NCBI GenBank assembly: GCA_030018715.1 | Contig: JASEHN010000259.1 | Span: 1 to 5,109, forward strand | DNA: 5,109 nt | Reading direction: 5' to 3' | Source: Thermodesulfobacteriota bacterium | GTDB lineage: Bacteria > Desulfobacterota > SM23-61 | Part shown: positions 1 to 5,109 of the stretch, in pieces | Layout of the letters: the number at the start of each line of letters is the position of its first letter | Numbering within the stretch: position 1 is the first letter of the stretch | Made by a program: the position numbers and the translations under genes | The notes under the pieces: generated by a model | What the model was told of the DNA's origin: nothing | The model's database searches: none | Seen by the model: only the letters and a program-made list of their open reading frames with translations

Positions 1-121
1 CGTATCGCCATAGGACAGGCACAATCCATACGGGATCCTTTTCCTCAACCTGTTGGGCTATAGATGTCAGAGAGCTTGTCAAGTTTCGAGCCGTGACGAT
101 GTTTGAATCCACAACAATCAT
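1..121 (-). CDS. vapC: VapC-like PIN-domain toxin, N-terminal part (cut by window edge)
   Basis: Only the first 40 codons are present. They read MIVVDSNIVTARNL... and end ...VWIVPVLWRY at the edge. The opening hydrophobic strand followed by DSN is the start of a PIN domain, and Asp5 is the first of the acidic residues that bind the catalytic metal. The W-R-x-E element that normally supplies the next acidic residue is cut off just before its Glu. Family knowledge: VapC toxins are small (about 130-140 residues) Mg2+-dependent ribonucleases that cleave tRNA or rRNA and are neutralised by the antitoxin encoded upstream. The ATG at 121-119 overlaps the antitoxin stop as ATGA. A GAGAAGG ribosome binding site lies six bases before it (128-134), inside the antitoxin gene, so the two are translationally coupled. 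The target RNA cannot be inferred, and activity cannot be judged because the other catalytic residues are outside the window. Confidence 0.87.
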   Translation of the reverse strand, partial: MIVVDSNIVTARNLTSSLTSIAQQVEEKDPVWIVPVLWRY

Positions 122-336
122 AGACGACCTTCTCGTTTAGCTCGATCAATAAATTCCGCTGTCAAGACCGTCCGGGTCTGCACCGGAGCCGGAAATCTCA
201 CTGGATGAAAACGCCCCATCCTCTCCTCAAAAACCACTATCGCCTGTTGAGTCATGGAACGACGGTTTCTTTCCGCTTCACGTTTTAACCACTCATGGAC
301 TTCACGGGGTACATCTTTTATCAACAAGGCGGGCAT
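118..336 (-). CDS. Ribbon-helix-helix antitoxin of the VapC-type pair (FitA/VapB-like)
   Basis: This is a 72-residue protein starting MPALLIKDVPREVHEWL. Residues 2-8 form the short strand of a ribbon-helix-helix fold. They are followed by a charged helix (REVHEWLKREAERN) and a second helix (SMTQQAIVVFEERMG), as in FitA/Arc-type antitoxins. The C-terminal tail (LTAEFIDRAKREGRL) is the usual toxin-wrapping segment. Expected role: it binds and inhibits the PIN toxin encoded immediately downstream, and with it represses their shared promoter. The frame is open 29 codons further upstream (to 423), but that stretch runs through a near-perfect promoter and has no ribosome binding site. The ATG at 336 has GGAGGT five bases upstream, so it is taken as the start. 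The gene ends in an ATGA overlap with the toxin. The specific antitoxin subfamily is not certain, so no symbol is given. Confidence 0.9.
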   Translation of the reverse strand: MPALLIKDVPREVHEWLKREAERNRRSMTQQAIVVFEERMGRFHPVRFPAPVQTRTVLTAEFIDRAKREGRL

Positions 337-341
337 AGCAT

Positions 342-347
342 ACCTCC
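342..347 (-). promoter_or_regulatory. Strong ribosome binding site of the antitoxin gene
   Basis: GGAGGT on the minus strand lies five bases before the ATG at 336. It decides the start of the antitoxin in favour of the 72-residue form over the longer 101-residue reading. An out-of-frame ATG at 341-339 directly abuts this site and is too close to be used. Confidence 0.85.
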
Positions 348-364
348 GATATCTTTTTGGTATA

Positions 365-393
365 ATAATACTATCACTCCGTTGATATGTCAA
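365..393 (-). promoter_or_regulatory. Sigma70-type promoter of the toxin-antitoxin operon
   Basis: On the minus strand, TTGACA (393-388) is followed after exactly 17 bases by TATTAT (370-365). The -35 box is a perfect consensus match and the -10 box is near consensus (TATAAT). Transcription would start near 357-359, giving a leader of roughly 20 nt that contains the GGAGGT site. The promoter lies immediately upstream of the antitoxin and shows that the pair is expressed independently of the helicase gene in front of it. The housekeeping-type strength fits the usual scheme of a strong promoter held down by autorepression. Confidence 0.8.
372..387. promoter_or_regulatory. Candidate antitoxin operator between the -35 and -10 boxes
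   Basis: The inverted repeat TATCA-N6-TGATA fills the promoter spacer. Related GATAT/ATATC half-sites occur nearby: a GATATC palindrome at 348-353 in the leader, and ATATC at 402-406, which forms an inverted pair with GATAT at 384-388 flanking the -35 box. Ribbon-helix-helix antitoxins typically bind short inverted repeats over their own promoter, so this is a plausible autoregulatory site. The half-sites are short and AT-rich, so chance occurrence is possible. Confidence 0.4.
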
Positions 394-638
394 TTCACTC
401 AATATCCTTGTCCAATCTGGCAAGTTTCAAGCCCATGTTCCCTTCCATACAACAACCACTTAATCACAATATTGCAAGCCTGCCCCCACAGCCTTCCTCA
501 TTTTATGCTCGCCATAGTTTACCTTTTCACAGACTGCCTATTTTCTTTAGCTCTAACCGTGGTTGAATAGGGGCTTGCCCTATTAGTTTATGATGATCCT
601 ATCGTTTATGCTACGCCCCATTTATCATTCAAAGCTTA
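394..638. other. Intergenic region between the helicase stop and the antitoxin promoter
   Basis: About 245 bp with no convincing gene on either strand. The longest minus-strand reading here (from the ATG at 515) stops after five codons. The one plus-strand reading across it starts inside the antitoxin gene and has no ribosome binding site. The only structure seen is the inverted repeat at 566-584. No GC-rich stem followed by a T run, which would be an intrinsic terminator for the helicase transcript, is evident, so read-through into the toxin-antitoxin operon cannot be excluded. Confidence 0.6.
566..584. repeat. Short perfect inverted repeat (7-bp stem, 5-base loop)
   Basis: AATAGGG and CCCTATT are separated by GCTTG. 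It lies about 55 bp past the helicase stop codon, where a 3' end structure would be expected. On the minus strand it is followed by CAACCACGG rather than a T tract, so it is not a canonical rho-independent terminator. It may protect a transcript 3' end or mark a rho-dependent end. Confidence 0.45.
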
Positions 639-3600
639 TCAACGAAATTCTTTCCCATCTCCAGAAAGAACAGGTGGACTTAAATTGATTCGAAGATCCG
701 AAGCCATTTTTGCTCTTTCTGCTTCGGGTATATGGGTAAGTAGGTAGTTTAGTAGATCTTCCTGTCGGGGCTGTCCGAAAACCATTCGGTATAAAGTCAA
801 AGAGTGTTTTAGATATCTTAGGCGATCGAGGTCCCGGCTTAAGGGCAACGCTGGAACGTGGCGGACTATTTTATACCCTCCCGAAATCTCGAAAATCCAA
901 TAGGGAATTAGATCCGTTTCCTCCCCGTATTCTTTTTTCGCAAGGCCAAAAAGGATTGACCAGGGGTCCTCTCCCAGTGTGATTTTCCCGGCCAGCGCAG
1001 AGATTGGATATGCCTTTGCGATATTACGCCGGATCGCAAGACCTTTGTAACGGTGGATTCGTCCCTCACGCTGCTCTAAATCCACAGGATTGGATGGCAG
1101 ATTCCAATGATATATTTCATGGCAATATTGGTGAAAGTCCAATCCTTCTTGTCCGATGGAGGTGGTGGCGAGGATAAAGGGTCTAAATGGTGAATTAAAA
1201 GCCGCTCGAACATGGTCCTTCCTTGCCAGTTCCCCCCCTCTTCATCCTTTTCATCGCCAAAGCGAAGGGCGAAAGAACAGCGCAGCCGGCGCTTTTCTTG
1301 TTTGATTTCATTCACATTTTTCAACTGAAATTCATCAAAGCTCAGAGGAACGGTTTTCAGGGAAAGAGCCTCCAGGATTGTGTTCGAAATTTCCTTAAAT
1401 GCCTTTTCCTTTTTGGCATCGACGAGGCCCTGGGCTTCTCGTAGGACATGGATGTACTCCTCCATGACCGATTGGAGGTTTCCATTGACGCAATAATCCA
1501 AAGCGTTCTCCCAAAAACGGGATTCATCGAGGAGCCGGAGGCTTCGGATCATGGCGATGGAATCAGGTCGATTGAAAAGGGAACGGAAGCCAAGGGCGAT
1601 CCTGGCCGCCGCAGCAAGAAGGTGGGCTTTAACGTCATCCGCTGAGTGATCAGCCCTTACAAAGGATCTCCACAACGCCCGCAAAGCAGTAACTGCCGGC
1701 GAGGCAAGCGCCACTTTGGCCAAAACATCAACTAGGTCCGAGGGCGGTTTGCCACTGATCGTCTCTTTTCCGAAGAAACAATTCTGGAACTGAGCAATAT
1801 GGTCACCAAAGTTCGAGTCGCCCTCGTCCTCTCCTCGGCCAGTCAACATATTGCTCCAGAGTAGGTCATTATTTTCCGTCTCGAACCATTTGCGCACATC
1901 TACTCCAAAATGTTTAGCATCAAGTTGGGCTAACACCGCCCAATACCAACGCTCGTCTTCCCTGCCCCCCTGATCGATAAAATCACCGATCAAAGGGGCA
2001 ATCATCTGTTGAATTTTCCCGGAAATTGCCTCAATCACTCTTTCGAGGGATGGGGTAACCCCGCCTGAGGCCAACCCCGTACAAATTTCCAAAGGATCGA
2101 TGAGGGAGGCTAGTGACAAACAAGGATAGATTAAAGAGAAATTGGCCATTCCAGTGTGTCTTGCCTCAGAAAATGTAAAATTGATCAACCCCTTTCGCTT
2201 TCTTCGCTCCTCATATTTGGTGTCTGGTTCGCTGGACGAGACCATCTGACGCTCGGCCTCGTAGCTACAAAGGGTAGCGATTACTTTCGGAACGACCTGC
2301 CACGAGGAGAAAACTAAGGCCTTGCTAAGGTCTTTCAAGCTCGGAACGGAATAAGGGCCTTGAGATAACTCATAATAAGGAAGGCTTGGGGGAATCCAAA
2401 GTAACTTCCATGCTCCTTTCCCTATGCTTTGGTCAGTCAATGTGCGAAGTTTGGCATTGGTCGGATCAACTCGCCGGTATGAATTGATTTCCGCCCAATT
2501 GAGCAGTTGAGGCTCCGCATGAGCAAGAGCAGTTCGAAGGCCTTCATCCAAAGCTCCCTCTTCGATCTTATTCACGAGCTTTCTCTTGATCTGGTAGGAA
2601 TCATCCATCAAATTGAGGAGATAGGGCACGGATTTCCAGTATTCAAGGGGATCATTCGCTTCCAGTGCCGTGGCCACGCGGTCCACGGCGGCGAAAGCCT
2701 TTATGTCTTCGGGGGAGAGATGGCCGAGATCATTCCTGGATTCAACGAGCATCCCGTTCCTGTCACCTGTAACCGAAAGCCTTTCCGTGCGGATCATGAC
2801 CTTTCGAAGTTTCTTCTCGACCGCCTCTTTAGCCTGCAAAATTCCTTCATGAGATTTACTGGCAACCAAGTACAATTCTTTTCGGTACCTTTCAAGTTCA
2901 GTTTTAAAGGCCTTCGTTTCCTCTTTGGAATTGAATAGAAAATCTGCGGTCTGGATAAAGTCCTTGTAGTGTTCGTCGCCCTCCGCTTCGTCATAGGCAG
3001 TGTACATCTTGTAGGGAGTAGCGGATAGGAGAATAATTTTCGCATTCCTCGCCTGGGTATCCTTAAAGTTGAAAAGGGCTTGTGCAAGGCAAGCCACCTC
3101 ATTCTCCGCGTCTCTTTCGAGAAGGTACTTAAAGCGTTGAAATTCGTCCAAGATTACGATGTCCGGCTCCAGGGCATGGACACAGCTTTCCGCTAGGAGG
3201 CGACGAAGATCACCGATGAGGATGTCCCGTTGCTGCCTTTCCTCCTTGGGAATGTTTCCCTGATAACGGTAATGAGAGAAGCACTCGATTAATTTGCCAA
3301 GCCTCGTAATAAGCTCCTGGCGTTTTTTAATTTCCGTGCGAAAGGTTTCCGCTAGTCCCCAGTCTATTTCACCCCTGGGAAACCCTCCTATCATATCCCG
3401 CCAGTTTTCCTTCCCCATGCCGCATTGGAAGAGGTTCTTTGGACCGGCTTCATTTCCAAAGAACCCGCCTTGCTTCAAAATATGATAAAGCAAGGCCCTT
3501 TCGTAACCGAGGCCGCTGGATGATCGCAGATCAAAGGATGTCCCTGGCGTAAATGAGGCAAAATTCAGTTTTCGATCCTGGAATTGGTGGAGATGGAGGG

Positions 3601-3931
3601 GGAGCAAGGTCATCCGCGTGGCTATCGTCATCTCCCGGTCTGGGGTAATATTCAACCGGTTAACATTCTGACGGGCAATATCTTGATTTGCGCAAATGTA
3701 TATGATGTCGATTCTTTGGACTTGATCCCATAGCTGGTCGACGGCTTTTGCTATGAGCCCTCTTGCCACGAAGGTTTTGCCGAGGCCGACTTCATCCGCG
3801 ATGAGAAAGCGATTGACCTTGTCTGGATCCTCATAGAGACGGCGATATACATATTCAACGCTCTGCCTTTGGAAATCCTTGAGGCCGGCGAGTATACGCT
3901 CTACATTTGGTCGTTGTTCATTACTGTTCAT
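639..3931 (-). CDS. Large SF2 (DEAD/DEAH/SNF2-like) helicase, frame-interrupted at a G7 tract
   Basis: An ATP-dependent nucleic-acid helicase or translocase of superfamily 2. Counting from the ATG at 3931: a Q-like element LKDFQRQ (17-23), Walker A ADEVGLGKT (45-53, Lys52), motif II DEFQ (262-265), motif III SAT (303-305) and motif IV ALVFSSW (538-544). The starting frame continues to a TAG at 1076 (951 residues). Homology to the helicase C domain switches to the -1 frame at GGGGGGG (1238-1232). Read that way, motif V (ATTSIGQEGLD, 922-932) and motif VI (EQREGRIHR, 953-961, arginine fingers) follow, ending with TGA at 639, for 1097 residues in total. The first frame alone lacks motifs V and VI and should be inactive. 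The start at 3931 forms an ATGA overlap with the upstream PLD gene; the ATG at 3979 is possible but has no properly spaced ribosome binding site. Motifs I-II and IV-V are about 210 and 380 residues apart, far more than usual, implying large inserted domains that I do not recognise. The last ~130 residues are also unassigned. It probably works with the PLD nuclease. The family assignment is firm; the defence role is inference. Confidence 0.88.
1232..1238 (-). other. G7 homopolymer at the helicase frame break (possible slippery site or phase-variable tract)
   Basis: The tract is read GA-G GGG GGG AAC in the starting frame, which is exactly the X-XXY-YYZ phasing of a -1 slippery heptamer. A -1 slip gives ...DEEGG then ELARKD..., joining smoothly to helicase motif V. 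The same protein would result from eight Gs in the DNA. An AAGGA (1249-1245) lies six bases upstream and could act as a weak internal Shine-Dalgarno stimulator, but no strong stem-loop is evident downstream. A base miscount in a homopolymer is an equally good explanation. Confidence 0.6.
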
Positions 3932-5109
3932 GGGGCAAACCTTTTCTCTTCGTTCCTTAAGGCCAAAAATGCTTCCCATACCTGATCAAATTCTTCGGGA
4001 AGAATTGATTGGGTTTCTTCGGTTTGTTTCAGGTCATCAACCAATCGGGCAATCCGATCCAGTTTTTCCTTGTTTCGGCTATAGGCTCGGACCATTTCCT
4101 CCAGCAATTGAAGGGGTGGAAAGAGATGTCCCGCCTTGGCTCCTTCCTTTTCTTGTAGGAGGGACAGATAAAGATTGTCCATAGCTCCGCAATGGGGATC
4201 TTCTGAAAGAAGAAATAGCAGATAACGAACAAAGCGGTCTTTATCGGAAATGATGCTTCTCATAATCATTTTGTCTCGGTCCGCGGGCATTCCTTCAACC
4301 GGTAGGTTCAAAACAAAAGAAATTCCTGCCTTTTCTTTTTGTAACTGGGCTTCGAGATGAAAAGCGAAAAAGGTGCTCAAACCAACTGGAGATAAATCGA
4401 CAAAAGCCAGCAACTCACCCTTTTGGAGGGAAGCGACATCCTGAGCATTATTGGCCGCAAGTGAAATTGGGTAGCAGGTACCGAGCACGTTATCCATTCC
4501 GAATGAAAAAGAGGCTCTCGCTTTCAGGGTGATTGTATACCCCCTTTCCGGGCTGTGTGTGATCTGACCTTGTATTCCTGCGGCGGAAATGGTTTGTCGG
4601 GCATTTTCAAGAATAGTTTCAAGCTGTTTAGAAAGGGCCGTCTCTTTGGATTTTTCTATTCGCTTGTACGGCCTGAGCATAGAATAAAAGGATTGATGCT
4701 GGCTTTCCTTTCCCAGGAAACTGTCAATGCCTACCTTACTTCTTCTCCCTGTCATTTGGGTCATAAATTCAACGTTCTCGCCCGACCATGCTTTTTTAGT
4801 CGCATTGGCTGAGCCCGAGAGCACAATGGCATCCCACCCTTCCTCAAAGATGACCAGCTTGGCATGAAGCCCGGAAAGATCAGTAAGGTTTGGAGAGGGG
4901 GATTTTTCTTCGTCACCCATTTCTCCTGGTTTTTCAGCTGCCACATCCATCACATAAATCTGGCAATTTTTCTCTATATTTTGTATTAGTTCCTCTGGTA
5001 GCTCATCCAGACTCTCTTCCCGCGAGATGAGAATATTATCATTGCCTGATCCCAACAGATTGCGAATTGGATCTTCTCCCAGAAAGGGAGAAACCAGCAG
5101 TGTGCGGGA
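3928..5109 (-). CDS. Phospholipase D-like (HKD) nuclease-type protein, C-terminal part (5' end outside window)
   Basis: The frame is open to the window edge, so the true start is missing; 393 residues are visible. They begin with a hydrophobic strand (TLLVSPFLGEDPI). The active-site element is LHAKLVIF (visible residues 81-88), followed by SGSANATKKAW (98-108) and NVE (112-114). This is the H-x-K ... G-S-x-N ... N-x-E pattern of PLD-superfamily nucleases. The HxKx4D Asp is not conserved: Glu89 occupies that position and Asp93 lies slightly further on, as happens in variant HKD motifs. Only one HKD motif is visible; a second could lie in the missing N-terminus, or the protein may dimerise. The following ~280 residues show no motif I recognise and end in charged helical segments (KEKLDRIARLVDDLK). 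PLD-fold enzymes of this type cut DNA through a covalent His intermediate. The stop overlaps the helicase ATG (ATGA), so the two are made together, probably as a complex. Nuclease activity is inferred rather than shown. Confidence 0.82.
   Translation of the reverse strand, partial: SRTLLVSPFLGEDPIRNLLGSGNDNILISREESLDELPEELIQNIEKNCQIYVMDVAAEKPGEMGDEEKSPSPNLTDLSGLHAKLVIFEEGWDAIVLSGSANATKKAWSGENVEFMTQMTGRRSKVGIDSFLGKESQHQSFYSMLRPYKRIEKSKETALSKQLETILENARQTISAAGIQGQITHSPERGYTITLKARASFSFGMDNVLGTCYPISLAANNAQDVASLQKGELLAFVDLSPVGLSTFFAFHLEAQLQKEKAGISFVLNLPVEGMPADRDKMIMRSIISDKDRFVRYLLFLLSEDPHCGAMDNLYLSLLQEKEGAKAGHLFPPLQLLEEMVRAYSRNKEKLDRIARLVDDLKQTEETQSILPEEFDQVWEAFLALRNEEKRFAP

Noticed and set aside
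399..515. Minus-strand reading from the ATG at 515 as a small gene or gene remnant between the helicase and the antitoxin
   Set aside because: It hits TGA after five codons. The remaining ~32 codons show no recognisable family and run into the antitoxin promoter region.
295..570. Plus-strand frame of 91 codons across the antitoxin start and intergenic region
   Set aside because: It overlaps the antitoxin start, its promoter and its ribosome binding site on the opposite strand. Its composition is non-protein-like and it has no ribosome binding site.
639..1142. A separate 167-residue gene starting at TTG 1142 on the minus strand
   Set aside because: It begins in the middle of helicase motif V, has no spaced ribosome binding site (AAGGA directly abuts the TTG), and its homology continues 30 codons further upstream to the G7 tract. 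It is the C-terminal end of the helicase, not an independent gene.
2507..2938. Plus-strand frame of 143 codons antisense to the helicase
   Set aside because: It lies wholly within the strongly supported helicase frame, has no family resemblance, and behaves like a shadow frame. The same applies to the other plus-strand frames over 1223-4812.
639..5109. Assigning the locus to DISARM
   Set aside because: Only a helicase and a PLD protein are visible. No DUF1998 protein or methyltransferase is present, the gene order differs, and the helicase cannot be matched to DrmA by eye.
1..5109. CRISPR array, tRNA, or insertion-sequence ends
   Set aside because: No regularly spaced direct repeats, no tRNA-like cloverleaf or CCA end, and no transposase frame or paired terminal inverted repeats were seen on either strand.

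Overview
All supported genes lie on the minus strand, so the window reads from right to left. It has moderate GC, ATGA stop/start overlaps, clear Shine-Dalgarno sequences and a consensus housekeeping promoter, all of which point to a bacterial chromosome or large mobile element. No rRNA, tRNA or lineage-specific housekeeping gene is present, so no phylum can be assigned. The content (a helicase/nuclease pair next to a toxin-antitoxin pair) is typical of an accessory or defence island.

Right part (5109 down to 3928): the C-terminal 393 residues of a phospholipase D (PLD)-like protein with one visible HxK...GSxN motif. Its 5' end lies beyond the window. Centre (3931 down to 639): a large superfamily 2 (SF2) helicase, overlapping the PLD gene by 4 nt (ATGA). 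It has Walker A (DEVGLGKT), DEFQ, SAT, motif IV, motif V and motif VI (EQREGRIHR). The frame breaks at a run of seven G (minus strand, 1238-1232). The frame that starts the gene stops at 1076, before motifs V and VI, and the adjacent frame continues with exactly those motifs to 639. Reading the tract with a -1 shift gives a coherent protein of about 1097 residues.

Left part: about 300 bp of mostly non-coding DNA (337-638) holding a small inverted repeat and a well-formed promoter. Next comes a ribbon-helix-helix antitoxin (336 down to 118), overlapping by ATGA the start of a VapC-like PIN toxin (121 down, cut by the window's left edge).

Working model: the PLD protein and the helicase are co-translated and probably form a DNA-translocating nuclease complex, plausibly for phage or plasmid defence (inference from domain content). 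The toxin-antitoxin pair has its own promoter and is a separate unit. The point most worth checking is the G7 tract that decides whether the helicase is complete: it may be a sequencing error, a genuine mutation, a phase-variable switch or a programmed frameshift.
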